From positions 1 to 44,736 of the forward strand of contig CADCRH010000019.1 of the NCBI GenBank assembly GCA_902803805.1: a stretch of 44,736 nucleotides of DNA, read 5' to 3'. How positions within the stretch are numbered: position 1 is the stretch's first letter; every line of letters starts with the position of its first letter. Shown here piece by piece: positions 32,849 through 41,762 of the stretch. Source of the stretch: an uncultured Ruminococcus sp. (GTDB lineage Bacteria; Bacillota; Clostridia; Oscillospirales; Acutalibacteraceae). Below the pieces are notes generated by a model. It did not search any database and was not told the DNA's origin. It worked only from the letters and a program-made list of their open reading frames with translations. The translations under genes and the position numbers were made by a program.

Positions 32849-33547
32849 TTCATTAATTACGTCCCACGGGGTCAGCATACCGATGATCCGACCGCCAACA
32901 GAACCGTTGTCAGTGATAAAGACGGCTGCCAGACGCTTGCTGCGCTGAAGCTTTTTGTTAAACATATTTTTGACAGAAAAAAGTGTTGCGTCATAACCGA
33001 CAAAACTGAACTTTTCGGTTTCGTGTTTTTCGGGCGGCAGAAGCTCCGCAAAATCTCCGATCAACATATCGTCATTCATTGATGACATACCGTTTTTCAG
33101 TGAATAGGCAAATATCGTGCTGACGCTGAAAACACCGATAAATTCTCCGTTTTCGATAACGGGAACGTGTGAAAAACCAAGTCTTTGCATTTTACGCATA
33201 ACGGTTTGTACTTTTTGAGAAGGAGTGGTTTTGAGAATATCCGCATACAGCGTTGCCCAATGAACGGCAAGCGGAGGCTGTATAATATAGTCGATAACCG
33301 TTTGGAGGAAATCGATCATTGATTGTGACGGTTCAATGATTCGTTCCCCGTCAAAATCGGAATGATGTGAAAGAAAATTTCGTATTTCACGGCATAAATT
33401 CAACTTATCCTTGTATTCTTTGCCTTCCTTGTCGTTGATAAAACGAACAATCGGACTTCCGAATGCCTTTTCTTCAATATTGTATTTTTTGCATAACGCT
33501 TCTTCCAGCGTTCTGTAACGGTCTAAAAAATCCTCCGCTCTGCCCAT
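32846..33547 (-). CDS. CBS-domain protein
   Basis: About 233 residues from ATG 33547 (GAGGGAG upstream; GTG 33556 touches that site). The N-terminal ~90 residues are helical and contain LCREIRNFLSHHSDF, resembling a HEPN/DUF-like dimer motif. The C-terminal part has a CBS pair (MRKMQRLGFSHVPVIENGEFIGVFSVSTI and a second repeat ending GRIIGMLTPWDVI). CBS pairs bind adenosine nucleotides and regulate attached partners. Role unknown. Confidence 0.85.
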   Translation of the reverse strand: MGRAEDFLDRYRTLEEALCKKYNIEEKAFGSPIVRFINDKEGKEYKDKLNLCREIRNFLSHHSDFDGERIIEPSQSMIDFLQTVIDYIIQPPLAVHWATLYADILKTTPSQKVQTVMRKMQRLGFSHVPVIENGEFIGVFSVSTIFAYSLKNGMSSMNDDMLIGDFAELLPPEKHETEKFSFVGYDATLFSVKNMFNKKLQRSKRLAAVFITDNGSVGGRIIGMLTPWDVINE

Positions 33548-33596
33548 TATTTCCACTCCCTCTCAAAATCATTTTTACGTCCATCTCTCCCTGCTC

Positions 33597-33617
33597 CCCA
33601 CAGGGTAATTATGAATT
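33597..33617 (-). repeat. Stop-codon-abutting repeat, copy 6, supplying the ABC-F stop
   Basis: Minus strand AATTCATAATTACCCTGTGGG; the ABC-F gene ends AAT TCA TAA inside it. GAGCAGG follows and can pair with CCTG. Confidence 0.8.
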
Positions 33618-35213
33618 AACTTCATATTTTTCAGCAATATATTCGTCGTAGCTTCGGGTGATGTCCTTAATGCCGTCCTTTTCAAGGACAATGATCCTGT
33701 TGGCAACCGTTGATATGAATTCGTGGTCGTGTGAAGTAAACAGTACAACGCCCTTGAAGTTCTGAAGTCCTTTATTGACTGCCGTAATGGATTCAAGGTC
33801 AAGGTGGTTGGTCGGCTGGTCGAGAACCAGACAGTTTGCTCCGAACATCATCATTCTTGACAACATACAGCGTACTTTTTCGCCGCCCGAAAGCACTTTA
33901 ACTGCCTTAAACACATCATCACCCGAAAACAACATTCTGCCAAGGAATCCGCGCAGATAGGTGTCAGTGTTGTCATTTCCTCTGACATACTGACGCAGCC
34001 AGTCAATAATGCTCATATCGTTGCCCTCGAAAAATTCCGTATTATCTTTCGGGAAGTATGACTGTGATGTGCTGATACCCCATTTATAGGTTCCCTCATC
34101 GGGTTCAAGATTCCCCATCAAAATTTCAAACAGTGTGGTGACAGCGATCTCATTATCGCAGAGAAACGCTACTTTATCGGTTCTTTCCACACGGAACGAA
34201 ACATTATCAAGTACTTTTTCGCCGTCAACGGTTTTGGAAAGATTTTCAACTGTCAGCACTTCTTTACCGACTTCTCTGTCCATCGTAAAGCCCACAAACG
34301 GATAACGGCGGCTTGACGCAGGCATTTCCTCCACGCTCAGTTTATCGAGAAGCTTTCTTCTGGAGGTCGCCTGTTTCGACTTTGATTTATTTGCCGAGAA
34401 ACGCTGAATAAAACTCTGCAATTCCTTGATTTTTTCTTCGGTCTTTTTATTCTGCTGTTTGATCATCGCCTGCATAAGCTGTGACGATTCATACCAAAAC
34501 TCATAGTTGCCGACATACATTTTGATCTTGTTATAGTCAATATCAACCATATGTGTACATACAGTATTGAGGAAATGACGGTCGTGCGATACAACAATGA
34601 CAGTACCCTGATAATCAAGAATAAAATCCTCCAGCCACGCAATCGCCTTAATGTCAAGGTTATTCGTCGGCTCGTCAAGAAGAATAATTTCGGGATTGCC
34701 AAAAAGTGCCTGTGCAAGAAGTACTTTCACTTTTTCGTTGCCCGTCAGAGAGCCCATTAATGAGTACAGAATATCCTCCGAAAGTCCCAATCCCTGAATC
34801 AGCTTTGAAGCGTCACTTTCCGCCTCCCAACCGTTCAGCTCGGCAAATTCGGCTTCCAGTTCGGACGCACGAATACCGTCCTCCTCGGAGAAATCCTCTT
34901 TCATATAGATAGCGTCTTTTTCTTTCATAATATCATACAGCTTTTTATTACCGTAGATAACGGTGTCAAGAACTGTATAATCGTCAAAGGCAAAATGGTC
35001 TTGCTTCAAAACTGACATTCGGGTATTTTCGGGAATAATCACTTCGCCTTTGGTAGGTTCAAGGTCGCCTGAAAGCACCTTTAAAAAGGTTGATTTGCCT
35101 GCACCGTTTGCGCCGATAATGCCGTAACAGTTGCCATCGGTAAATTTGAGGTTCACCTCCGAAAACAGCGGTGTGCCGCTGAAATTGACAGATACGTTTG
35201 ATACTGTAATCAT
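33609..35213 (-). CDS. ABC-F family ATPase (YbiT/YkpA-like) with degenerate second Walker A
   Basis: 534 residues: two ABC ATPase domains joined by a charged linker, with no membrane part. The first domain has GANGAGKST, signature LTGNEKVKVLLAQ and Walker B IILLDEPTNNLD. The linker contains the arm QSFIQRFSANKSKSKQATSR. In the second, the Walker A position reads CDNEIAVTT with no lysine, while signature LSGGEKVRCM and Walker B LVLDQPTNHLDL are intact. ABC-F proteins act on the ribosome in translation or antibiotic protection; the YbiT/YkpA group is implied by sequence character. GGAAAGGAAAG precedes the ATG. Confidence 0.9.
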   Translation of the reverse strand: MITVSNVSVNFSGTPLFSEVNLKFTDGNCYGIIGANGAGKSTFLKVLSGDLEPTKGEVIIPENTRMSVLKQDHFAFDDYTVLDTVIYGNKKLYDIMKEKDAIYMKEDFSEEDGIRASELEAEFAELNGWEAESDASKLIQGLGLSEDILYSLMGSLTGNEKVKVLLAQALFGNPEIILLDEPTNNLDIKAIAWLEDFILDYQGTVIVVSHDRHFLNTVCTHMVDIDYNKIKMYVGNYEFWYESSQLMQAMIKQQNKKTEEKIKELQSFIQRFSANKSKSKQATSRRKLLDKLSVEEMPASSRRYPFVGFTMDREVGKEVLTVENLSKTVDGEKVLDNVSFRVERTDKVAFLCDNEIAVTTLFEILMGNLEPDEGTYKWGISTSQSYFPKDNTEFFEGNDMSIIDWLRQYVRGNDNTDTYLRGFLGRMLFSGDDVFKAVKVLSGGEKVRCMLSRMMMFGANCLVLDQPTNHLDLESITAVNKGLQNFKGVVLFTSHDHEFISTVANRIIVLEKDGIKDITRSYDEYIAEKYEVNS

Positions 35214-35247
35214 AAATTCTTTCCTTTCCTTTTTAAAAATATCAGAG

Positions 35248-35745
35248 TTACCAATTGTATTCTCTTAATTGCCCGTGGGTCTGCAAAAGGGGATAATCCC
35301 ACTGTCTTAAAACCTCGTAAGCCGCAATTGCGACTGAATTTGACAAATTCAGGCTTCGTGCTTCACTGATCATCGGAATACGAACAGTTGTGTCGGGATT
35401 ATCGTGCAGCAACTTTTCGGGAAGTCCTTTTGTTTCCTTACCAAAAACGATATAACAGCCGTTAGGATAAGCAATATCCGTATGCTTTTGGGGTGCTTTC
35501 GTAGAAAAATAGTAGTACGTGCCGCCCTTGGTGCGCTCAAAAAAATCATCAAGATTTTCATAATAAGTAATATCCAAAAGATACCAATAGTCAAGCCCTG
35601 CCCTTTTCAGCTTTTTGTCATCAATTGCAAATCCCATCGGTTTTACAATATGCAGTCTTGCCCCCGTCGCCGCACAGGTGCGCGCGATATTTCCCGTATT
35701 CTGGGGAATTTCGGGTTCAACAAGAACAATATTCAATTCAGACAT
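35248..35745 (-). CDS. trmL: tRNA (cytidine/uridine-34-2'-O)-methyltransferase TrmL
   Basis: 165 residues, the size of YibK/TrmL. A SPOUT methyltransferase that methylates the wobble ribose of tRNA-Leu. Typical segments are VLVEPEIPQNTGNIARTC at the N-terminus, VFGKETKGLPEKLL, and the knot IPMISEARSLNLSNSVAI. Start at ATG 35745; TTG 35754 would add three residues. Located 34 bases downstream of... the minus-strand ABC-F start lies on its 3' side, so it may share that transcript. Confidence 0.95.
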   Translation of the reverse strand: MSELNIVLVEPEIPQNTGNIARTCAATGARLHIVKPMGFAIDDKKLKRAGLDYWYLLDITYYENLDDFFERTKGGTYYYFSTKAPQKHTDIAYPNGCYIVFGKETKGLPEKLLHDNPDTTVRIPMISEARSLNLSNSVAIAAYEVLRQWDYPLLQTHGQLREYNW

Positions 35746-35827
35746 TTTTCCCAATCTCCATTTTTGATTTCTTTATATATAAAATTATAATGTTTTTTCC
35801 AAATAAGTCAATACAAACTAAAAGCCC

Positions 35828-35868
35828 ACAAAAATAAAAGGAACAAGCACTCGGCTTATCCCTTTTTT
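35828..35868 (-). terminator. Terminator after the antitoxin-like gene
   Basis: Nine-base stem with two G-U pairs (35840-35848 with 35854-35862), five-base loop, then TTTTATTTTTG on the minus strand. Confidence 0.65.
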
Positions 35869-35876
35869 CTTGTTTA

Positions 35877-36089
35877 TCATATTCCGATATTATCCCAATC
35901 TATTTCACTTTCGGAAACATATCCGCTGTTTTCGGCTTCTTCAAGAGCTTTGCGTTCTTTTGGTGTTACCTTTGTAAAATCGGGATCCCACGCAATCACT
36001 AATTTTTTAATAAGCTCAAAAGCAAAGTCCTGTTCCTGTTCAGGGAGCATATCGAGCATTTCGGCAATTTGCATTGTTTTTTCAGACAT
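35877..36089 (-). CDS. Small antitoxin-like protein
   Basis: 70 residues, acidic and helical: KTMQIAEMLDMLPEQEQDFA, then IKKLVIAWDPDFTKVTPKER, then an acidic tail with SEIDWDNIGI. The pattern is that of small Clostridial proteins often annotated as RelB-like or as antitoxins of type II modules. GGAGGTAA lies before the ATG. No RelE-type toxin is adjacent; the upstream small gene (36163-36301) appears frameshifted. Antitoxin function is inference only. Confidence 0.65.
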   Translation of the reverse strand: MSEKTMQIAEMLDMLPEQEQDFAFELIKKLVIAWDPDFTKVTPKERKALEEAENSGYVSESEIDWDNIGI

Positions 36090-36112
36090 AAAAATTACCT
36101 CCTGTTTTTACA

Positions 36113-36148
36113 ATATAAAAACAAAAAAGAATCCGAAAAATTGGATTC
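36113..36148 (-). terminator. Terminator between the frameshifted small gene and the antitoxin-like gene
   Basis: Stem GGAATCC/GGATTC type (36129-36134 with 36143-36148), then TTTTTTGTTTTT on the minus strand. It lies inside the C-terminal part of the uninterrupted frame 36095-36301, supporting an earlier true stop at 36163. Confidence 0.75.
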
Positions 36149-36162
36149 CTTTCTGTTTTGTG

Positions 36163-36301
36163 TTATTTCAAAAGTTCGGCAATATTGATTTGCAATTCGC
36201 CGTTGTAAATGTGTACGGGTGGTATCCGTAAATTGATATACGGTTGAATCAAAATCATCACCGTGATAAAGATAAACCGTTATCTTTTTTGCTTCGCCCA
36301 T
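36163..36301 (-). pseudogene. Small gene, probably frameshifted, upstream of the antitoxin-like gene
   Basis: From ATG 36301 (AAAGGAG upstream) the frame reads MGEAKKITVYLYHGDDFDSTV. Near 36236 the sensible reading moves to another frame: INLRIPPVHIYNGELQ, then INIAELLK and TAA at 36163-36165, just before an intrinsic terminator. Without the shift the frame runs on to 36095 through that terminator with unlikely composition. The shift could be one inserted base or a two-base loss in a TATATC run. Intact, it would be about 45 residues. Function unknown; it may be the partner of the next gene. Confidence 0.5.
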
Positions 36302-36327
36302 ACCATTGACGCTCCTTTGGTAAAATA

Positions 36328-37098
36328 TCAGAACTTTCTGAAACGATTGTAACGTGCTTCTATCAGGCGGTCGGGTGAAATTGTCATCTTCTTCTCAAAG
36401 GTATCTGCAATCAGATTTTTCAGACTGTCAAACAGCTTACTGTCAACGTCCTTCGGTTCACGGATAATCCTTTCGATAACACCGAGTTTGAACAAATCCT
36501 GCGAGGTAAGCTTTAAACACTCGGACGCTTCGGCAGTTTTGCTTGAATCTTTCCACAAGATACTTGCACATCCTTCGGGAGAAACGACTGAATATATCGC
36601 ATTTTCAAGCATCCACACCTCATCGGCTACGGCAAGTGCCAATGCTCCGCCGCTGCCGCCCTCACCGATTAATATCGACAAAACCGGCGTTTTTAACGTC
36701 ATCATTTCCATAAGGTTCTCGGCAATTGCCTGACCTTGTCCACGTTCTTCCGCTCCGATTCCGCAGTATGCTCCGGCTGTATCGACAAAGCATATCACAG
36801 GGCGTTTGAATTTTTCTGCCTGCTTCATCAGACGCAGTGCCTTTCTGTAACCTTCGGGATAAGCCGAACCGAAATTTCTGTCCATTCGCTCTTTGAGATT
36901 TCGTCCCTTTTCAATACCGATTACTGTGACAGAACGACCGTTCAGCTCGGCAATTCCTCCGACAATCGCTTTGTCATCGGCAAATCTTCTGTCGCCGTGA
37001 AGTTCAAAAAAGCTGTCGCCGAAAATACGTGTAATATAGTCAATCGAAGTCGGACGGTCGTTGGCTCTCGCCGCCGTAACGCAATCAAAAGCACTCAT
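36328..37098 (-). CDS. accA: Acetyl-CoA carboxylase carboxyltransferase alpha subunit
   Basis: 256 residues, shorter at the N-terminus than the E. coli protein (319), as in Clostridia. With AccD it moves the carboxyl group from biotin to acetyl-CoA to form malonyl-CoA. Crotonase-fold segments are [35 protein letters not shown] and [13 protein letters not shown], forming the biotin and oxyanion sites. Its ATG overlaps the accD stop by four bases (ATGA). Last gene of the fatty-acid operon. Confidence 0.97.
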   Translation of the reverse strand: MSAFDCVTAARANDRPTSIDYITRIFGDSFFELHGDRRFADDKAIVGGIAELNGRSVTVIGIEKGRNLKERMDRNFGSAYPEGYRKALRLMKQAEKFKRPVICFVDTAGAYCGIGAEERGQGQAIAENLMEMMTLKTPVLSILIGEGGSGGALALAVADEVWMLENAIYSVVSPEGCASILWKDSSKTAEASECLKLTSQDLFKLGVIERIIREPKDVDSKLFDSLKNLIADTFEKKMTISPDRLIEARYNRFRKF

Positions 37099-37994
37099 TC
37101 TTCTTTGCCCTCCTCCGAAATTTCACTGAATTCTTCACTGTGCAGTTTTAAAAGTTTCGCAAGTGTCTTTTTCATATCCTTACGCTCTACAACCGAATCG
37201 ACAAATCCCTTTTCCAAAAGAAACTCCGCCGATTGGAAATCTTTCGGCAGCTTTTGTCTGATGGTCTGTTCGATAACTCTCGGACCTGCAAAACCTATCA
37301 GTGCGTGAGGTTCGGAAAGAATAATATCGCCTTCCATTCCAAAACTTGCCGTAACGCCGCCCGTAGTGGGGTCGGTCAGAACCGTAATATACAATAGTCC
37401 TGCATCGCTGTGACGTTTGGCTGCACCGCTGGTTTTCGCCATTTGCATCAGCGACAGAATGCCTTCCTGCATTCTTGCACCGCCTGAAACAGTAAATATC
37501 ACCACCGGCAGTCTGTTTTCGGTCGCATATTCAAATGCACGGGTAATCTTTTCGCCCGTCACCGTTCCCATAGAACCCATCATAAACTGTGAGTTCATCA
37601 CAGCTATCACTGTTTGGCAGCCGTCTATTTCCGCAGTGCCTGTGATAACGGATTCATTTTCGCCGCTGTTGATTTTGGCATTTTTGAGCTTTCTCATATA
37701 GTCGGGAAAATCAATAATATTTGTCGATACCAAATCGGAATCCATTTCATTGAAACTGCCCTCGTCAACGGTCATTTCGATTCTCTGTCTGGGAGCGATT
37801 CTGAAATGATAGCTGCATTTCGTACAAACCTTGTAATTATCCACAAGGTCGGACGACAATATAACGTTCTTGCATATGGGACATTTAATCCACAGTTCTT
37901 CGGGAATATAGGGGTGATTCTGTGCGAACTCGCCCTGATTTTCCAATTCATTCTTCGGTTTTAAAAAATTAAAAATATCTTTCGTGTTCAACAC
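37095..37994 (-). CDS. accD: Acetyl-CoA carboxylase carboxyltransferase beta subunit
   Basis: 299 residues. A zinc finger of four cysteines (CPICKNV and CTKCSYHF, about residues 38-60) precedes the crotonase domain with [24 protein letters not shown] and [18 protein letters not shown]. Start is GTG 37994 after AGAGGGTGAT. It forms an alpha2-beta2 complex with AccA, whose gene overlaps its stop. Confidence 0.97.
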   Translation of the reverse strand: MLNTKDIFNFLKPKNELENQGEFAQNHPYIPEELWIKCPICKNVILSSDLVDNYKVCTKCSYHFRIAPRQRIEMTVDEGSFNEMDSDLVSTNIIDFPDYMRKLKNAKINSGENESVITGTAEIDGCQTVIAVMNSQFMMGSMGTVTGEKITRAFEYATENRLPVVIFTVSGGARMQEGILSLMQMAKTSGAAKRHSDAGLLYITVLTDPTTGGVTASFGMEGDIILSEPHALIGFAGPRVIEQTIRQKLPKDFQSAEFLLEKGFVDSVVERKDMKKTLAKLLKLHSEEFSEISEEGKEE

Positions 37995-38035
37995 ATCACC
38001 CTCTGTATTAATTCATCATAAAGAATAAAACGTGA

Positions 38036-38062
38036 ATATTATTTATTATTCTTTATTCATTA
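38036..38062 (-). repeat. GAATAA-rich stop-abutting repeat, copy B
   Basis: The accC stop is GAA TAA on the minus strand, at the head of TGAATAAAGAATAATAAATAAT. Similar to copy A after the CBS gene. Confidence 0.55.
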
Positions 38063-39400
38063 TTCTTTTTTAAAGTTTACCATAAAGTCGGTGGTGTATT
38101 CGCCCGAAACAAAGGACGGATCGGATAAAATATCGATATGTAAGTCCCTGTTGTGCTTTACGCCGTTGATGGTCAGCTCACTCAATGCCATTTTCATTTT
38201 GCGTATGGCAAGCTCTCTGGAACGTGCCTGTACGATCAGCTTGCCGATCATTGAATCATAATATGGCGGTATGGAATAATCCTGATAGATTGCTGTGTCA
38301 AACCGAACAGCAGGACCTCCCGGAACGTGGAGAAATTCAATCGTTCCGCAGCTCGGACAGAAATTTCTGTCGGGGTCTTCCGCATTGATACGACACTCTA
38401 TCGCACTGCCGTGCATATATACTTTATCCTGCGTCACGGTCAGTCTGGCTCCCGATGCAATTCTGATTTGCCACTGCACAACGTCCAGTCCCGTTACCAT
38501 TTCGGTGACAGCGTGTTCTACCTGCAATCTGGTGTTCATTTCCATAAAATAGAAATTTTTGTTGCTGTCCAAAAGAAATTCCACCGTTCCGGCATTCTCG
38601 TAGTTGACCGCCTTTGCCGCCTTGACAGCCGCCTCCATCATCTGTTTTCTGATTTCGGGGGTAATTGCCGGCGACGGGCTTTCCTCTATCAGTTTCTGAT
38701 TTTTTCTCTGAACGGAACACTCACGCTCGCCAAGACAAACCACATTGCCGTATTTGTCACTTAACAACTGCATTTCAACGTGCTTGACGGGATGAAGAAA
38801 ACGCTCCATATATACGGCGCCGTCACCAAATGCGCTCTGTGCCTCCGCTTTTGCGGACAAAAACGCATTGTCAAAATCTTCGATCCTGTCAACACGTCTG
38901 ATTCCTCTGCCGCCGCCGCCCGAACGCGCCTTGACCAAAAGCGGAAAGCCTATTTCAAGCGCCTTTTCGCGCGCTTCGTTAACATCATCTATAATATCGC
39001 TGCCGGGAGTGACGGGAACTCCTGCGGCACGCATTGTTTTTCTTGCTTCGTCCTTGTCGCCCAGACGCTCAATCATACGCGCGTTCGGGCCGATAAACTC
39101 AATATTGCATTGTTCACAGAGCGAAACAAATTTTGCATTTTCGGATAAAAGTCCATAGCCGGGGTGAATCGCCTGTGCGCCCGACACTACGGCAACCTCT
39201 AAAATTGCCGCCATATTCAGATAGCTGTCGGCAACCTGAGAACCTCCTATACAATAGCTTTCGTCCGCCATACTGACGTGAAGCGCATTGCGGTCTGCCT
39301 GTGAGTAGACGGCAACCGTCGATATGCCCATTTCACGGCAGGCACGAATAATTCTTACGGCGATCTCGCCTCTGTTTGCAATCAGTATCTTTGAAAACAA
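38060..39400 (-). CDS. accC: Biotin carboxylase (acetyl-CoA carboxylase subunit)
   Basis: 446 residues from TTG 39400, giving LFSKILIANRGEIAVRII, the family N-terminus; the ribosome-binding AAAGGGTG lies in the end of fabZ. A frame extending to 39427 would add nine unlikely residues. ATP-grasp enzyme: glycine loop KARSGGGGRGIRRV, RECSVQRKNQK, and the metal/substrate segment FYFMEMNTRLQVEHAVTE. Carboxylates the biotin on AccB. Four bases separate it from fabZ. Confidence 0.97.
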   Translation of the reverse strand: MFSKILIANRGEIAVRIIRACREMGISTVAVYSQADRNALHVSMADESYCIGGSQVADSYLNMAAILEVAVVSGAQAIHPGYGLLSENAKFVSLCEQCNIEFIGPNARMIERLGDKDEARKTMRAAGVPVTPGSDIIDDVNEAREKALEIGFPLLVKARSGGGGRGIRRVDRIEDFDNAFLSAKAEAQSAFGDGAVYMERFLHPVKHVEMQLLSDKYGNVVCLGERECSVQRKNQKLIEESPSPAITPEIRKQMMEAAVKAAKAVNYENAGTVEFLLDSNKNFYFMEMNTRLQVEHAVTEMVTGLDVVQWQIRIASGARLTVTQDKVYMHGSAIECRINAEDPDRNFCPSCGTIEFLHVPGGPAVRFDTAIYQDYSIPPYYDSMIGKLIVQARSRELAIRKMKMALSELTINGVKHNRDLHIDILSDPSFVSGEYTTDFMVNFKKE

Positions 39401-39404
39401 AAGA

Positions 39405-39827
39405 TTACACCCTTTCAATAAGAGCAAACGAAAACTCCGCCGAAACGCAAAGTTCTCCGTTCACATAGCCCTTACCCTTTATAAAATAGAACATATCGCG
39501 GCGGCTGTTTGTCAGCTCGCATTTGATGTCCAGGGTATCTCCCGGCAGCACTTTTTTTCTGAATTTTGCCTTTTCGATACCGGTGAAATACGGTGTGCTC
39601 ACAGCGGATTTTTCCGCAATGATCACTGCACTTGCCTGTGCCATCATTTCGCAGAGTATCACACCCGGAACAACGGGATTTCCCGGAAAATGTCCGTCCA
39701 AAAACCACTCGTCACCCTTAATATATTTCTTACCCTCACAGGTATTTTCGCTTGTCTTTGTTGCCTCGTCTATCAGAAGCATTGAATTTCTGTGAGGTAT
39801 TACCTTCTTGAGTTCTTCTTTATTCAT
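39405..39827 (-). CDS. fabZ: 3-hydroxyacyl-ACP dehydratase FabZ
   Basis: 140 residues from ATG 39827 (AAAAGGTGACA upstream; ATG 39845 rejected because it precedes that site). Hot-dog fold with the catalytic histidine and glutamate in GHFPGNPVVPGVILCEMMAQ; N-terminal IPHRNSMLLIDE is typical. Removes water from 3-hydroxyacyl-ACP in chain elongation. Lies between accB and accC as in other Clostridia. Confidence 0.97.
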   Translation of the reverse strand: MNKEELKKVIPHRNSMLLIDEATKTSENTCEGKKYIKGDEWFLDGHFPGNPVVPGVILCEMMAQASAVIIAEKSAVSTPYFTGIEKAKFRKKVLPGDTLDIKCELTNSRRDMFYFIKGKGYVNGELCVSAEFSFALIERV

Positions 39828-39888
39828 TTTGTCACCTTTTAACATTAAAAACGCAAATCATTTTTTGTCAATTCATCGCTTCCTGCTC

Positions 39889-39924
39889 CCCGCAGGGTAA
39901 TTATGAATTATGCATTATGCATTA
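39889..39924 (-). repeat. Stop-codon-abutting repeat, copy 7
   Basis: Minus strand: accB ends AAA TAA, followed directly by TGCATAATGCATAATTCATAAT-type units and TACCCTGCGGGGAGCAGG. CCTGC and GCAGG form a small hairpin. Confidence 0.85.
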
Positions 39925-40398
39925 TTTAATCATAAACAGTGGCTGACCGTATTCAACCACCTGACCGTTTTCAACGCAGATTTTTGTTATTTCGCCACTT
40001 TTTTCAGCGGTTACTTCGTTCATCAGCTTCATTGCTTCGATAAGACACAAAACGTCACCTTTTTTTACTGTGGAACCGACAGAAACATACGCTTCACTGT
40101 CGGGCGACGGTGCGGCATAAAATACGCCCACCATCGGAGAAGCCACGGGAGAGGAGCCATCGTCGGGCTGTTCGGATTCTTCGGGCTGAATAAACGGTGA
40201 TGCCGATGGTCTTGTATCGGGCAATGCTGTGTGTACCTCTGCTGGCGGAACCGTTACTGCTGCCGAAGAAACAACCACCTGTTCCGTTTGATGTGCAATT
40301 GTCAGACGCTCTCCGTCGGCTGTTTTAATTTCCAGTTTCGTTGCCTTTGACTTATCGAATGCGCCCAGAATCTCTTTTATATCATCAACACTGTACAT
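39922..40398 (-). CDS. accB: Biotin carboxyl carrier protein of acetyl-CoA carboxylase
   Basis: 158 residues. A helical N-terminus, a Pro/Ala/Ser-rich flexible linker (about 45-80) and a biotinyl domain whose lysine lies in IEAMKLMNEVTAE. The protein carries CO2 on biotin between AccC and AccA/AccD. AAGGTGGG precedes the ATG. Sixty bases after fabF. Confidence 0.97.
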   Translation of the reverse strand: MYSVDDIKEILGAFDKSKATKLEIKTADGERLTIAHQTEQVVVSSAAVTVPPAEVHTALPDTRPSASPFIQPEESEQPDDGSSPVASPMVGVFYAAPSPDSEAYVSVGSTVKKGDVLCLIEAMKLMNEVTAEKSGEITKICVENGQVVEYGQPLFMIK

Positions 40399-40417
40399 TG
40401 TATTGATCCCACCTTAA

Positions 40418-40461
40418 TGAAAATTGAAAGTTGAAAGTTGAAAATGAATGGTTCATTTTCA
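40418..40461 (-). repeat. Third stop-abutting repeat type, after fabF
   Basis: A perfect ten-base inverted repeat TGAAAATGAA/TTCATTTTCA (40439-40448, 40452-40461) contains the fabF stop (TGA). On its 3' side are three AACTTTC/AATTTTC units. Different sequence from the CATAATT family but the same position. Confidence 0.6.
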
Positions 40462-41679
40462 GATTTTGTGCAATGCGATACAAGCGTTATGACCGCCAAA
40501 GCCGAAAGTCGTTGAAATTGCTGCTGTCAGCGGTGCCTCTACTGCCTGATTCGGTGTGTAGTCAAGGTCACATTCCGGGTCAGGCTCCTGATAACCGATT
40601 GTCGGCGGTACGATTCCGTTGTTCAGTGCCAATGTTGCCGCAATGGCTTCTACCGCACCCGTTGCACCGAGCATATGACCTGTCATTGATTTTGTGGAGC
40701 TGATGTGTGCCTTATATGCGTCGTCACCCAGCGCCAGTTTAAATGCCTTTGTTTCCGTTGAATCATTCATCGGTGTACTGGTTCCGTGAGCATTGATATA
40801 CAATTCTTCACCGCCCTGATAACCTGCTTCTTCCAGTGCCAGCTTAATGCAGCCTGCCGCACCCTGTGCTTCGGGGTCGGGAGCAGTAATGTGGTGAGCG
40901 TCACAAGTATTTCCGTAGCCTGTTATCTCAGCGTAGATCTTCGCACCTCTTGCCTTTGCGTGTTCATATTCCTCAAGAATGAGGATACCGGCACCGTCAC
41001 CCATTACAAAACCGCTTCTTCTCTTATCAAACGGAATGGAAGCCTGTTTGGGGTCATCGCTCATTGTCAGAGCCTTACAACTGGTAAATCCCTTGATGGC
41101 AAGGGGTGAGACCGCTGCTTCGGCACCTCCTGCAATGATCGCGTCGGCAAAGCCGTATTTGATTGCGTGGAATGCCTCACCTACAGCGTGAGTCGAAGTT
41201 GCGCACGCCGTTACGACGGGCAGACACGGACCCTTTGCGTCATACTTGATGGCAATGTTGCCTGCTGCAATGTTGCCGATCATCATAGGGATAAAGAACG
41301 GTGATATATTCTTTCCTGTGTGCATATTAATACACTGGTCGTAGAAAGTCTGGATACCGCCGACACCAGAACCTACATAAACGCCGAAGCGTTCGGAAGC
41401 GACATTTCCCTTAATGCCGCTGTCCTCTACTGCCTGTGCCGCAGCAACAAGCGCGTACTGACAGAAAAGGTCAAGTTTTCTGCATTCTCTTTTTTCGATA
41501 TATTCGGTCGGGTCAAAGTTTTTGACCTCTGCGGCAACCTTTGCTTTTGTCAGTTCGGGGTCAAAGCTTTTGATGATGTCAATGCCGCAAACACCGCTTT
41601 TCATTGCCGCCCAAGTGTCTGCAACGTTATTGCCGATCGGCGTCACCGCACCCAAGCCTGTTATAACAACTCTTTTCAT
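40459..41679 (-). CDS. fabF: Beta-ketoacyl-ACP synthase II FabF
   Basis: 406 residues, thiolase fold. Catalytic cysteine in VVTACATSTHAVGEAF and histidines in INAHGTSTPMND and STKSMTGHMLGATGAVE form the Cys-His-His triad of elongating synthases. GGGDGAG-type region FVMGDGAGILILEEYEHA. AAAGGAATT before the ATG. Fourth gene of the operon. Confidence 0.97.
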   Translation of the reverse strand: MKRVVITGLGAVTPIGNNVADTWAAMKSGVCGIDIIKSFDPELTKAKVAAEVKNFDPTEYIEKRECRKLDLFCQYALVAAAQAVEDSGIKGNVASERFGVYVGSGVGGIQTFYDQCINMHTGKNISPFFIPMMIGNIAAGNIAIKYDAKGPCLPVVTACATSTHAVGEAFHAIKYGFADAIIAGGAEAAVSPLAIKGFTSCKALTMSDDPKQASIPFDKRRSGFVMGDGAGILILEEYEHAKARGAKIYAEITGYGNTCDAHHITAPDPEAQGAAGCIKLALEEAGYQGGEELYINAHGTSTPMNDSTETKAFKLALGDDAYKAHISSTKSMTGHMLGATGAVEAIAATLALNNGIVPPTIGYQEPDPECDLDYTPNQAVEAPLTAAISTTFGFGGHNACIALHKI

Positions 41680-41762
41680 TGATGGTAATTCCTTTCTTAA
41701 TTAGTGAAACAATCTACAGATCATCTTTTGAATACTTCCGTCTGCATAATCTTTTGCGGTCG

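Noticed and set aside
35877..36301. A complete type II toxin-antitoxin module
   Set aside because: No RelE, MazF or similar toxin is encoded; the upstream partner is tiny and frameshifted, so only an antitoxin-like label is justified.
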